A stretch of DNA of 64,000 nucleotides from Flavobacterium limnophilum (GCF_027111315.2 NZ_CP114289.2:1116001-1180000), one strand, 5' to 3'. Positions 53,438 to 62,815 are shown, counted from the stretch's first letter. Numbers and translations are program-made. Notes: generated by a model not told the origin, from the sequence alone.

Positions 53438-55891
53438 ATGGCAAAAACAATAAAACCAACAACTCCAGACAAGAAAACCGATTCAAAATCTGAGGCGAAA
53501 AAACTATGGGCAATAACAAAACAACACAAAGTTGTTTTAGGTTGCCTTTTGGTACTTTTTTCAGTTGCCTTGTTACTTGCCTTTATTTCCTTTTATATTT
53601 ATGGACAGGAAGATCAAAGTGCCGTAAATCAATTGACGGATCGAAATGAGACGGTTCAAAACTGGTTGGGTAAGTTTGGTGCTTTTCTGGCTGATTTGGC
53701 GGTTTATAAAGGTTTCGGAATTGCTTCTTTCCTTTTTGTTCGGTTATTCTTCTTGACGGGATTGTTTTTAATCCTTGATATTTCGTTAAGAAAAATGAAG
53801 AATATTTGGTTTTGGGATTTGTTTGTAATTATAATCCTTTCGGTTTTGTTTGGTTTTTTTGCCACTTCCTTGCCAGAATTGGGCGGAATCATTGGCTATG
53901 AATTGAACTTGTTTTTGCAAGATTATATTGGAAAAACAGGAACTTTATTGATACTGCTCTTTGGAATCGTTATTTATTTGATTTTTAAAATCAAGCTGTC
54001 TCCTGAAAAAATCAAAACCTTTTTCGAAAATACAAAAAAAGAACTCAAAACCGATTTAAGTTCTGCGGCAGGAGCAAGCGCACCAACCGGCGCATATAAT
54101 CTAGAGGAATATGCTCTTGAAGACCCAGAATTAGATGAAGAACTTGATGGAATTCATCTAAAAACAACAGGTTCGCAATTTGAAATCAACAAGGAGGCGT
54201 TAAAACCTACCATTAGTAATCCTTCAGAAATTACGTTGAAAACACTTCCGAATGAAGTAACGCCTCCGCCTTTCCATTTACCGGAAATTATTCATACCAA
54301 TGACGAAAGTTTTGTGATCGAAAAAGCACCAGAGGAAGACATCATTGAGGAAAACTTGGCGTCAAAATTGGTGGCTGATTTCGGATTGTTTGATCCTACT
54401 TTGGATTTATCCAATTACAAATACCCAACAATTGATTTACTAAAAGAATATTCAACCGGAGGAATTACCATCAACCAGGAAGAATTAGAAGAAAACAAGA
54501 ACAGAATTGTTGAAACACTTCGCAACTACAAAATAGAAATTGCACAAATAAAAGCCACAGTTGGCCCCTCGGTAACCTTATATGAAATTGTGCCAGAAGC
54601 TGGAATCCGTATTTCTAAAATCAAAAGTTTGGAAGACGACATAGCCCTGTCACTTTCGGCGTTGGGAATCCGTATCATCGCTCCAATTCCTGGAAAAGGA
54701 ACCATAGGAATAGAAGTTCCCAACAAGAATCCCACGATGGTGTCGATGAAAAGCGTCATTGGTTCTGCCAAATTTCAAGAAGCCGAAATGGAACTGCCAC
54801 TTGCTTTGGGAAAAACTATTTCGAACGAAACTTTCGTGGTCGATTTAGCCAAAATGCCTCACTTATTGATGGCTGGAGCGACGGGACAAGGAAAATCGGT
54901 TGGTTTGAATGCCGTGATCACTTCTTTATTGTACAAGAAACATCCTGCCGAAATCAAGTTTGTTTTGGTTGATCCAAAAAAAGTGGAATTAACGCTTTTC
55001 AATAAAATAGAAAGACATTATTTGGCCAAATTGCCAGATACGGACGATGCCATTATTACCGATAATGCCAAAGTTATCAATACCCTGAATTCGCTTTGCG
55101 TGGAAATGGACAATCGTTATTCTTTATTGAAAGATGCGATGGTTCGAAACATCAAGGAATACAACGACAAATTCAAGTCCAGAAAATTGAATCCAGAAAA
55201 CGGACACCGATTTTTGCCTTACATCATACTGGTGGTCGACGAGTTTGCCGATTTAATCATGACTGCAGGAAAAGAAGTGGAAACCCCGATTGCGAGATTG
55301 GCACAATTGGCCCGAGCCATTGGAATCCACTTGATTATAGCTACCCAAAGACCTTCGGTAAACGTAATTACCGGTTTGATAAAAGCCAATTTCCCTGCCA
55401 GAATTGCCTTCAGGGTAACTTCAAAAATAGATTCCAGAACCATTCTTGATGGTCAAGGAGCCGATCAATTGATAGGTCGTGGTGACATGCTTTACACCAA
55501 CGGAAACGATATGGTGCGAGTACAATGTGCATTTGTGGATACGCCAGAAGTTGAAAAAATTGTAGATTTTGTAGGTTCCCAAAAAGCCTATGCAACCGCT
55601 TATTTACTTCCAGAATTTATTGGCGAGGAAAGTGGCATTAATCTTGATATGGATATTTCCGAGAGAGACACTTTATTTAGGGAAGCGGCAGAAGTTATTG
55701 TAAATGCCCAACAAGGTTCGGCTTCTTTATTGCAACGAAAATTAAAATTGGGCTACAACAGGGCTGGTAGATTGATTGACCAACTTGAAGCCGCAGGAAT
55801 TGTAGGGCCATTTGAAGGCAGCAAGGCTCGAAATGTAAACATTCCCGACATGAGTTCTCTTGACCAATTTTTCAACAACGAACAAAATTAA
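53438..55891 (+). CDS. ftsK: DNA translocase FtsK/SpoIIIE
   Basis: An 817-residue protein. Residues 1-190 hold four to five membrane helices (about 28-53, 88-115, 123-146 and 165-180). A 130-residue acidic linker leads to the motor domain, with Walker A GATGQGKS (480-487) and Walker B ILVVDEFADLIM. The C-terminal 60 residues form the gamma winged helix (GSASLLQRKLKLGYNRAGRL) that reads KOPS-type sequences. It pumps chromosome termini through the septum at division. Length is shorter than E. coli FtsK because the linker is short, as usual in Bacteroidota. Confidence 0.96.
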   Translation: MAKTIKPTTPDKKTDSKSEAKKLWAITKQHKVVLGCLLVLFSVALLLAFISFYIYGQEDQSAVNQLTDRNETVQNWLGKFGAFLADLAVYKGFGIASFLFVRLFFLTGLFLILDISLRKMKNIWFWDLFVIIILSVLFGFFATSLPELGGIIGYELNLFLQDYIGKTGTLLILLFGIVIYLIFKIKLSPEKIKTFFENTKKELKTDLSSAAGASAPTGAYNLEEYALEDPELDEELDGIHLKTTGSQFEINKEALKPTISNPSEITLKTLPNEVTPPPFHLPEIIHTNDESFVIEKAPEEDIIEENLASKLVADFGLFDPTLDLSNYKYPTIDLLKEYSTGGITINQEELEENKNRIVETLRNYKIEIAQIKATVGPSVTLYEIVPEAGIRISKIKSLEDDIALSLSALGIRIIAPIPGKGTIGIEVPNKNPTMVSMKSVIGSAKFQEAEMELPLALGKTISNETFVVDLAKMPHLLMAGATGQGKSVGLNAVITSLLYKKHPAEIKFVLVDPKKVELTLFNKIERHYLAKLPDTDDAIITDNAKVINTLNSLCVEMDNRYSLLKDAMVRNIKEYNDKFKSRKLNPENGHRFLPYIILVVDEFADLIMTAGKEVETPIARLAQLARAIGIHLIIATQRPSVNVITGLIKANFPARIAFRVTSKIDSRTILDGQGADQLIGRGDMLYTNGNDMVRVQCAFVDTPEVEKIVDFVGSQKAYATAYLLPEFIGEESGINLDMDISERDTLFREAAEVIVNAQQGSASLLQRKLKLGYNRAGRLIDQLEAAGIVGPFEGSKARNVNIPDMSSLDQFFNNEQN

Positions 55892-55904
55892 TTATAACAA
55901 AAAA

Positions 55905-56546
55905 ATGAATAAGTATTTTCAAATTATAGCCTTACTGCTTTTTAGCATCTCTATCCAAGCACAAGACAAAAAGGCAAAAGACCTTTTGAACCAGGTGACG
56001 ACAATAGTAAAAAGCTATGACAACATTGTAATTGATTTTAAATACACCTTGAACAACAGCAAGGAAAACATCAATCAAAACAGCAAGGGAAACGTGACGA
56101 TGAAAGGGAATCAATACGTCCTGAATTTTATGGGAGTAACCAAAATTTTTGATGGAAAGAAAAGCTACACCATTGTTCCGGAAGACGAGGAAGTTACCAT
56201 ATCAACAGTCAACGAAAATGACGACACTGCCATAACTCCATCCAAAATGTTGACTTTTTTCAATTCTGGTTATAAATGTTCCATGGATATTTTGCAAGAC
56301 GTGAAAGGCAGAAAAATACAATACGTAAAATTAGTTCCCAACAATGCAAAAGACCCAAGAAAAGAAATACTTTTGGGCATTGATGTACAAACAAAACACA
56401 TCTACAACTTGATTGAAACGGGCAAAAAAGGAACAAAAACCACTTTGACTGTTAATTCTTTTAAAACCAACCAACCTTTGTCAAAAAATCAATTTACCTT
56501 TGTCGCGAGTAAATATCCAAATTACTACATCAATAAATTAGATTAA
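55905..56546 (+). CDS. lolA: Outer-membrane lipoprotein carrier LolA-like protein
   Basis: A 213-residue periplasmic protein. ATG 55905 is chosen because the signal peptide (YFQIIALLLFSISIQA) starts there; the frame begins further upstream inside ftsK. Following residues fit the LolA/LolB fold: KSYDNIVIDFKYTLNN, MKGNQYVLNF, VTKIFDGKKSYTIVPEDEEVTI. It carries lipoproteins from the inner to the outer membrane. It lies 13 bp after ftsK and 6 bp before an LptF/G-type gene, so envelope-transport genes are grouped here. Confidence 0.88.
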   Translation: MNKYFQIIALLLFSISIQAQDKKAKDLLNQVTTIVKSYDNIVIDFKYTLNNSKENINQNSKGNVTMKGNQYVLNFMGVTKIFDGKKSYTIVPEDEEVTISTVNENDDTAITPSKMLTFFNSGYKCSMDILQDVKGRKIQYVKLVPNNAKDPRKEILLGIDVQTKHIYNLIETGKKGTKTTLTVNSFKTNQPLSKNQFTFVASKYPNYYINKLD

Positions 56547-56552
56547 TTCTAG

Positions 56553-57986
56553 GTGAAAATTCTCGACAAATATTTACTGAAAACCTTTCTGAGTACATTT
56601 ACCATGGTATTTGTAATCCTGTTTTTCATATTCATACTTCAATCGGTTTGGTTGTTCATTGCAGAACTTGCAGGTAAAGACCTGGATTTGGTCATGGTGC
56701 TCAAGTTTTTATTGTTTGCAATGCCTCGAATTGTACCTTTGGTATTGCCTTTGTCCGTATTATTGGCTTCGATAATGACTTTTGGAAATTTGGCCGAAAA
56801 TTATGAATTTGCCGCCATGAAGTCTGCCGGTATTTCGCTTCAAAGAGCCATGAAAAGCTTAATTATCTTTATCTCGATATTGAGCATCGTCGCCTTCTTG
56901 TTTGCCAATAACGTCATTCCCTATGCCGAATTTAAATTCATCAATTTCAGAAAAAACATTGCCCAATTAAAACCTGCCATGGCTATTGCCGAAGGACAGT
57001 TTAGCGACGTGGGCTTGTTTAACATCAAGGTAAATAAAAAGTCCGGCGAAAACGGAAACATCCTCACCGGTATAACCATTCACAAGAAATCAATTTTTGG
57101 AGATGGAAACAAAACCGTAATTAAGGCCAAGAATGGGGAATTGATCAGCAGCGAGAAATCCAGTACACTGCAATTGGTGTTGAATGACGGCAATTATTAC
57201 GAAGATGTTGTCACCAAAAAATATGAAGACAGAAACAAGGTTCCATTTGCCAAAAGTAGCTTCAAAAAATACATCATCAATATTGATTTGTCAAAATTGA
57301 ACCCCGTTGACGTAAACAACACCAACATCAGCAACACCAATACGATGCTCAATGTCAGTGAACTCAACTATACCCTGGACTCCCTGCACAAAAATATGGA
57401 TACCGATATTTTGTCTTTTTCGGAAAACATCAATCAACGTATTGGGGTTTTGGGCAAAACCATGTCTATCCCGACACCAAAAAGCAAGACTCTTCCAAAG
57501 GATTTAATGTCAATTTACAAAAACGAAAAAAAGCTGGAAGTCCTGAATTTGGCCATCAGTTCCGTTGAAAACAACCTGTATTCCATTGACGGCACCAATA
57601 CCGAGCTAGAAAACAAACAAAAAAACATTAATGGACATCTATTGGCTTTCTATGACAAATTTGTAATTGTATATGCCTGTTTCTTGATGTTTTTCATTGG
57701 AGCACCCTTGGGAGCCATCATTAGAAAAGGAGGATTGGGTTTGCCAATCGTCTTTGCCGTTTTAATCTTTATATCCTTCCATTTCATCAATACTTTTGGA
57801 AAAAGAGTTTCACAAGAAGACCAACTATCTCCTTTTTTTGGAGCATGGTTGTCCTCCATTATTCTTTCTCCTTTGGCTATTTTATTGACTTACAGAGCCA
57901 CGAACGATATTGGATTAATCAACATGGATGTCATTCTGGCTCCTTTTCAAAAAGCATTTCAAAAAGTATTTCCACCACAAAAATAA
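56553..57986 (+). CDS. LptF/LptG (YjgP/YjgQ) family permease
   Basis: A 477-residue inner-membrane protein beginning with GTG 56553; no ATG suits better. Three N-terminal helices (about 10-34, 47-72 and 97-120) and three C-terminal ones (about 370-465) flank a periplasmic domain, the LptF/LptG layout. MPRIVPLVLPLSVLLASIM and ENYEFAAMKSAGIS are family motifs. With LptB it drives lipopolysaccharide transport to the outer membrane. The periplasmic domain is about 100 residues longer than in E. coli LptG (360 residues in total), with an insert in the region 240-340. LptF versus LptG cannot be decided. Confidence 0.9.
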   Translation: MKILDKYLLKTFLSTFTMVFVILFFIFILQSVWLFIAELAGKDLDLVMVLKFLLFAMPRIVPLVLPLSVLLASIMTFGNLAENYEFAAMKSAGISLQRAMKSLIIFISILSIVAFLFANNVIPYAEFKFINFRKNIAQLKPAMAIAEGQFSDVGLFNIKVNKKSGENGNILTGITIHKKSIFGDGNKTVIKAKNGELISSEKSSTLQLVLNDGNYYEDVVTKKYEDRNKVPFAKSSFKKYIINIDLSKLNPVDVNNTNISNTNTMLNVSELNYTLDSLHKNMDTDILSFSENINQRIGVLGKTMSIPTPKSKTLPKDLMSIYKNEKKLEVLNLAISSVENNLYSIDGTNTELENKQKNINGHLLAFYDKFVIVYACFLMFFIGAPLGAIIRKGGLGLPIVFAVLIFISFHFINTFGKRVSQEDQLSPFFGAWLSSIILSPLAILLTYRATNDIGLINMDVILAPFQKAFQKVFPPQK

Positions 57987-57995
57987 ACACCTATT

Positions 57996-59129
57996 ATGAC
58001 TACAACAAAAATACAACTACACACCATTGAAGAAGCCATTGAAGCTATTCGTCAAGGTGAAATAATAATTGTTGTTGATGATGAGGACAGGGAAAATGAA
58101 GGTGATTTCTTGGCCGCCGCCGAAAAAGTGACACCAGAAATGATCAATTTTATGGCTACCCACGGTCGTGGATTGATATGTGCCCCATTGACGGAAAGCC
58201 GTTGCAAAGAGTTGGGACTTCATTCCATGGTCAGTAACAATACAGACCCAATGGAAACCGCTTTTACGGTTTCGGTGGATTTAAGAGGCAAAGGGGTAAC
58301 GACGGGAATTTCAGCATCGGATAGGGCACTTACCGTCCAGTCTTTGATTGACCCGAACACCAAACCGCACGATTTGGCCAGACCAGGCCACATATTTCCT
58401 TTAATTGCCAAACAAGGAGGCGTTTTAAGACGCACCGGACATACGGAAGCCGCTATCGATTTTGCCCGATTGGCTGGATTTAAACCAGCTGGTGTGATTG
58501 TCGAAATCATGAACGAAGACGGAACCATGGCACGATTGCCACAATTGGTCAAAGTGGCGAAAAAATTCAATTTAAAAATAGTTTCCATTGAAGATCTGGT
58601 TGCCTACAGAATGCAACATGACAGCTTGATTGTCAAAAAAGAAGATTTTGACATTGAAACCCGTTTTGGCACTTTTAGAATGCGAGCTTACCTGCAAACC
58701 ACTAATAATCGCGTTCACATTGCGTTGACGAAAGGAACCTGGAATATTGGCGAAGCCATATTGACCCGTATCAATGCCACATTGATCAATAACGATATTT
58801 TAGGCACACTGACCAATGATGCCAACAAGAAATTATGCGACCTTTTCGAACTAATCAATGCCGAAGGAAAAGGAGCCGTATTGTTTATCAACCAAGAATC
58901 ACAATCCGGGGATTTATTGAATCGCATTGTCGAATTGAAAGAATTGCAAGCCAAAGGCGAATTCAAGGCGCCACAAATCAAGATGGACAACAGGGATTTT
59001 GGAATTGGTGCCCAAATCTTGCACGACATCGACATTTCAAGAATTCGTTTATTGTCGAATACCGAGCAGACCAAACGTGTTGGAATGATTGGATATGGCC
59101 TGGAAATCGAAGAATACGTTGCGTATTAG
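57996..59129 (+). CDS. ribBA: RibBA: DHBP synthase with degenerate GTP cyclohydrolase II domain
   Basis: A 377-residue riboflavin-pathway protein. Residues 1-205 are Rib[19 protein letters not shown] with the metal-binding acidic loop, [18 protein letters not shown] and RPGHIFPL...GHTEAAID. Residues 206-377 align with RibA, but the zinc-binding Cys cluster (normally E-C-x10-C-x-C) is missing: the corresponding segment [19 protein letters not shown] has no Cys. [14 protein letters not shown] and [13 protein letters not shown] remain. So it likely makes DHBP from ribulose-5-P but not the GTP product. A separate RibA must exist elsewhere. Confidence 0.92.
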   Translation: MTTTKIQLHTIEEAIEAIRQGEIIIVVDDEDRENEGDFLAAAEKVTPEMINFMATHGRGLICAPLTESRCKELGLHSMVSNNTDPMETAFTVSVDLRGKGVTTGISASDRALTVQSLIDPNTKPHDLARPGHIFPLIAKQGGVLRRTGHTEAAIDFARLAGFKPAGVIVEIMNEDGTMARLPQLVKVAKKFNLKIVSIEDLVAYRMQHDSLIVKKEDFDIETRFGTFRMRAYLQTTNNRVHIALTKGTWNIGEAILTRINATLINNDILGTLTNDANKKLCDLFELINAEGKGAVLFINQESQSGDLLNRIVELKELQAKGEFKAPQIKMDNRDFGIGAQILHDIDISRIRLLSNTEQTKRVGMIGYGLEIEEYVAY

Positions 59130-59233
59130 ACTTGTTTTTCGTCGTTTTTAAAAAATAAGTTTTGACTAAAACAAAGCAAATGAAACGATTAAAAAAATAC
59201 TCGAAAAATAAGAGGAATTTTTTCAAAAATACA

Positions 59234-59264
59234 TTTGCATAACCAAAAAAGGTTCTTATATTTG
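59234..59264 (+). promoter_or_regulatory. Promoter of tRNA-Ser
   Basis: TTTG (59234-59237), 19 nt, then TATATTTG (59257-59264): a perfect Bacteroidota promoter, 32 bp before the tRNA. Confidence 0.9.
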
Positions 59265-59296
59265 CACTCGCAATCACGAAATGATAGCAACATACT

Positions 59297-59384
59297 GGAG
59301 AAATGGCAGAGCGGTCGAATGCGGCAGTCTTGAAAACTGTTGACTGTAACAGGTCCGGGGGTTCGAATCCCTCTTTCTCCGCCA
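59297..59384 (+). tRNA. tRNA-Ser (anticodon TGA)
   Basis: An 88-nt class II tRNA. The acceptor stem GGAGAAA pairs with TTTCTCC, followed by G and an encoded CCA. The anticodon arm is GCAGT-CTTGAAA-ACTGT (one G-U), giving TGA, and a long variable arm lies before GGGGG-TTCGAAT-CCCTC. It is the last chromosomal gene before the integrase and is a likely attachment site for the element to its right. Confidence 0.97.
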
Positions 59385-59404
59385 GTAGAAATACAAATGG
59401 AACT

Positions 59405-59440
59405 AAAACCCACTAAATTCAACGATTTAGTGGGTTTTTT
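59405..59440 (+). terminator. Terminator of tRNA-Ser
   Basis: AAAACCCACTAAAT pairs perfectly with ATTTAGTGGGTTTT around a 6-nt loop and runs into further T. Between it and the integrase (59441-59645) only small repeats are seen. Confidence 0.92.
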
Positions 59441-59645
59441 GTTTTATGGATAATCAAAATAAGTAGTTAAATCTAAACTCAAAGGGGTCTTTCGAGGTGT
59501 CACTAAAATTTTCACAATCAAGTGACTCCTATCTATCGAAATGAACCAGTTCAACAAGAGGTTCAGTCACTGTACTAAAAAATGAACATCTTGACTGAAA
59601 TTATTAAAAAGTTTAAATTTATTAGTAATTAAAAGGTTGCCACTT

Positions 59646-60893
59646 ATGAATAATCCTGTATCGATTCTCTTTTACGTAAAGAGAGCAAAAGTCAACAATG
59701 AGGGTATTTGCCCTATTTATGCACGAATTACTGTTCAATCCAAACGGTTTGAGTTTAGCACTAACAAATTTATTAATCCCGAAAGATGGTCTAGTGAAGG
59801 CGCTAAAATTAGGGGTGCAAGTGAAGAAGCTAGAACAATAAATAGTCATCTTGATTTTATTAAAAATCAAATAAATGAGGCTGAAAAAAAATTATTCAAA
59901 AAAGACATCACGGTGACATCCGAAAATCTGAAAAATGAATTATTCGGAACTAGGACGTCTAAACGTATGCTCATCCCAATATTCCAGGATCATAATGACA
60001 GAATTAAATCCTTGGTAGGTCAAGAATATGCTCCCGGAACTCTTGAGCGTTATGAAACTTCACTAAAGCATACCAAGGAATTCCTTCAATGGAAATTCGG
60101 AGTTTCCGATTTCGATATAATTGAAATCGACCACGCCTTCATTACTGATTATGAGTATTTCCTTCGAAGCGTCCGCAAATGCGCCAACAACACCGCGGTT
60201 AAGTACATCAAGAACTTCAAAAAAATTATCAGAATTTGTTTGGCCAATGGATGGCTGGATAAAGATCCATTTGCGAATTATAAATCAAAAGTCCGGGAGG
60301 TCGAAAGAGATTTTCTATCTCAGGAAGAGGTACAAGCAATCTATACCAAAAAATTTGCTACCAGCAGATTAAATCTGGTAAGCGATATTTTCGTTTTCAG
60401 CTGCTTTACGGGTCTGGCCTACATTGATGTCAAAAACTTGATGCAATCCAATATTAGCCTTGGTATTGATGGCAAACGATGGATTTTCACTCACCGTCAA
60501 AAAACGGAATCCCCCTCCAGAATTCCATTACTGCAAATTCCCGAAGAAATAATCCAAAAATATGCAGCCAACCCACAATGCCTTAACGAAGATAGATTAT
60601 TACCTGTGTTAAGCAATCAAAAAATGAACAGCTACCTAAAAGAAATAGCGGACGTTTGCGGCATAAATAAAGAATTAACCTTCCACATTGCCAGACATAC
60701 GTTTGCGACCACTATAACCCTCACAAATGGCGTTCCAATCGAAAGCGTGAGCAAAATGCTTGGTCATAAAAGCCTCAAAACTACCCAGCATTATGCGAAG
60801 ATTTTAGACAAGAAAGTAAGCGAGGATATGCAGCTCTTAAGAGATAAATTCCAAATAAGTAGTCCTGCAGCGGCACAAGAACCAATAAGTTAA
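59646..60893 (+). CDS. Tyrosine recombinase (integrase) of the IntDOT-like type
   Basis: A 415-residue site-specific recombinase. ATG 59646 is preferred; a TTG 9 bp upstream is in frame. Residues 1-110 form the arm-binding region (SILFYVKRAKVNNEGICPIY), about 110-215 the SAM-like core-binding domain and 215-415 the catalytic domain. His347 and Arg350 (HIARH), His374 (LGHKS) and Tyr383 (HYAKI) are in place. The usual first catalytic Arg is Ala258 (FTGLAYIDV), a change also known from CTnDOT IntDOT, where it is Ser. It integrates and excises the element at the right end of the window, probably at tRNA-Ser. Confidence 0.95.
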   Translation: MNNPVSILFYVKRAKVNNEGICPIYARITVQSKRFEFSTNKFINPERWSSEGAKIRGASEEARTINSHLDFIKNQINEAEKKLFKKDITVTSENLKNELFGTRTSKRMLIPIFQDHNDRIKSLVGQEYAPGTLERYETSLKHTKEFLQWKFGVSDFDIIEIDHAFITDYEYFLRSVRKCANNTAVKYIKNFKKIIRICLANGWLDKDPFANYKSKVREVERDFLSQEEVQAIYTKKFATSRLNLVSDIFVFSCFTGLAYIDVKNLMQSNISLGIDGKRWIFTHRQKTESPSRIPLLQIPEEIIQKYAANPQCLNEDRLLPVLSNQKMNSYLKEIADVCGINKELTFHIARHTFATTITLTNGVPIESVSKMLGHKSLKTTQHYAKILDKKVSEDMQLLRDKFQISSPAAAQEPIS

Positions 60894-60942
60894 TCCGCTC
60901 AAGAACCAGGATTATACCAGGCTAATTTATAGGCTATAATCA

Positions 60943-60971
60943 AAAAGGCTTCCATAAAAAAGAAGCCTTTT
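60943..60971 (+). terminator. Terminator of the integrase gene
   Basis: AAAAGGCTTC and GAAGCCTTTT form a 10-bp stem around a 9-nt A-rich loop, 50 bp after the stop, followed by T-rich sequence. The complement also works for the minus strand. Confidence 0.8.
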
Positions 60972-61025
60972 GGTTTGTTTGTTATATTTATAACATTTTA
61001 ACATATATTAATTAATAAAATGGTA

Positions 61026-61068
61026 TTTCGTACAAATCAAAAAAAATATTGTACTTTTTCGTACAATT
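61026..61068. promoter_or_regulatory. GTAC-centred operator candidates upstream of the RteC-like gene
   Basis: A perfect inverted repeat ATTGTAC-TTTTTC-GTACAAT lies at 61048-61067. Its right part, TTTCGTACAA (61057), is also a direct repeat of 61026-61035, at 31 bp spacing or three helical turns. The sites begin about 150 bp upstream of the start codon. Confidence 0.6.
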
Positions 61069-61177
61069 ATTGACTATTATCAATTATATTTACAAAAGAA
61101 TTTTAATATTAATAGTATTTAAAAGAGGAGGATTCAGTTAAAACATTGATCAAAGTTAGTTTTTCAATCGTAGCGTT

Positions 61178-62662
61178 ATGAAGCAAAAATACATTTTAGG
61201 AATTTATGACAAATTAATCAATGAAATTAAATACAACAAAAAAACTACCGATTCCGGAATCATTGCTTACCTAAAAAATTGCTCCAACGAAAGTCATTAT
61301 TTGTATAAAATCAAATTCTCAAGAAAACAGGGGGATATAAAATATGCCTATCAAAAAAGGGTTCACAACCTACATCCAAATGCACCAGAGTTAATAAACT
61401 CCGATTGTGATATCAACCCGGAATTCAAAAAATTAATTCCACTAATTCTTAAAGAATTAAATATTCCCGACAGCAATTTGGAATTCTGCTGGACGGAACA
61501 CAATATTTTAATTGTCAAGCAACATTGCACATTGGAAGAGCTCTCTAAAGAGAATCGGTTCTTTTTATATTGCTTTCAAACCGTTTTTATTGGAAATTCT
61601 TCAATCAAAGAATCCCTCAATGATAAATTTTTTAGTTTAAAAAAAGAAGAGGAAATAGAGCTTTTCATCCATCGAAAACAAAATGCCCTCCAAAATCTTT
61701 CCCACGCTTTATTCAAAGTAATTAACCCTGATAACCCTGCCGATATTTACACTTTTTCTGCAGACTACACCAAAATGGATTGCCTTAAAATTATTTATCT
61801 CTATTTAGAAAAACTGCTCGTTTTCATCGAAACAGAATACCATACCTACCTAAATGTAAATAATAAAGTTCCTTATAGATCTATTTTGGTTAAAGAATTA
61901 GAAATTGAAAACAAACTCAATTTTGTCAAATCTTGTCTTATGGATTGCAACTTAAACGATGAGGTATTCAAACTGGCATACCAACCTCTTTTGAAAATTG
62001 CGACTATAAAAATCCAAAAAAACATAACATACAACGAATTCTATTATTGTATCGAGTATATCAAAGAATTATATAGCCTTTTTCAACAAAATAAAAAAAC
62101 AGTAACCGAATCGGTTATTAAGCATTGGTTATTTGAATTGAATTTTAATTCCCTGGATTTCTTTGACTATAAAACAGATGAAATTACTAAGAATTTGGAA
62201 CTTTTAGAATCTGATATCGAGAAAACAGATTTGCTCTTTCATTTACTCAAAAAATTCAATCAAAGTCGTATTACAAATTTTAGAAAATTCAATCAAAAAA
62301 TACCCTCGATCAAAGACCAATTAACCAGTTGGATCGAAGAAGAAATCGAGTACTTATCCCGAAGAAAAAATCTGGGTATTAATAATAATTATAACGCAAA
62401 TAGTACGGAGGCCAAAGTCAAAATACAAACTAGTTTATCGGTAGCTCAGTTAACGTATTTCTTCAAAATTTTAATGAAAGTAAAAATTATCATTCACAAA
62501 AATAATGCTGATATTTTTAGATTTATAGCCGAAAATTTTAATACCAAATCATCAACTCAAATTTCTGCGGATAGTGTGAAAAATAATTTTTACAATGCAG
62601 ATACAAATTCCAAACTTAGAATTCGCCCATTTATAATTGAATTATTGAATCTTACGAAGTGA
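61178..62662 (+). CDS. RteC-like regulator with long N-terminal extension
   Basis: A 494-residue protein. The C-terminal 80 residues (SVAQLTYFFKILMKVKIIIH, then a helix and ISADSVKNNFYNADTNSKLR) match the winged-helix end of RteC, the CTnDOT protein that activates the excision operon. The middle part from about residue 195 (DYTKMDCLKIIYLYLEKL, PYRSILVKELEIENKLN) also looks like RteC. The first 190 residues are not part of the RteC that I know (about 220-290 residues) and have no recognised domain. It is highly AT-rich and Lys/Asn-rich, as expected for acquired DNA. It probably controls excision of this element. Confidence 0.8.
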   Translation: MKQKYILGIYDKLINEIKYNKKTTDSGIIAYLKNCSNESHYLYKIKFSRKQGDIKYAYQKRVHNLHPNAPELINSDCDINPEFKKLIPLILKELNIPDSNLEFCWTEHNILIVKQHCTLEELSKENRFFLYCFQTVFIGNSSIKESLNDKFFSLKKEEEIELFIHRKQNALQNLSHALFKVINPDNPADIYTFSADYTKMDCLKIIYLYLEKLLVFIETEYHTYLNVNNKVPYRSILVKELEIENKLNFVKSCLMDCNLNDEVFKLAYQPLLKIATIKIQKNITYNEFYYCIEYIKELYSLFQQNKKTVTESVIKHWLFELNFNSLDFFDYKTDEITKNLELLESDIEKTDLLFHLLKKFNQSRITNFRKFNQKIPSIKDQLTSWIEEEIEYLSRRKNLGINNNYNANSTEAKVKIQTSLSVAQLTYFFKILMKVKIIIHKNNADIFRFIAENFNTKSSTQISADSVKNNFYNADTNSKLRIRPFIIELLNLTK

Positions 62663-62815
62663 CAAAACTTCCTTCATCATTCTCCATCCAAAACCTTCCA
62701 TCTGAAGTAAATCTTCATTATCTATGTTGAGCATGGCATCAACGCTTGAGATTTCGTTTTCTTCCATAAAATATTCAAGTTCTGGACTGATACTCTTTTC
62801 AATAATTTCCTTCAC
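62642..62815 (-). CDS. Small protein with helix-hairpin-helix-like C terminus
   Basis: A 57-residue frame starting with GTG at 62815, with a stop just upstream in frame. It contains SPELEYFMEENEIS, then LLQMEGFGWRMMKEVLSLRK, which resembles the helix-hairpin-helix/RNA-polymerase alpha C-terminal type (LL-x-M-x-G-F-G). Its 3' end overlaps the RteC-like gene by 21 bp on the opposite strand. The frame is too short for strong statistics, but codon use is normal. It may bind DNA in the element's regulation. It could also be a chance frame. Confidence 0.5.
   Translation of the reverse strand: MKEIIEKSISPELEYFMEENEISSVDAMLNIDNEDLLQMEGFGWRMMKEVLSLRKIQ

Noticed and set aside
59441-59645. Left attachment site visible as a direct repeat of the tRNA-Ser end
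   Set aside because: No copy of the tRNA 3' segment is found here or elsewhere in the window, so an att boundary cannot be placed.
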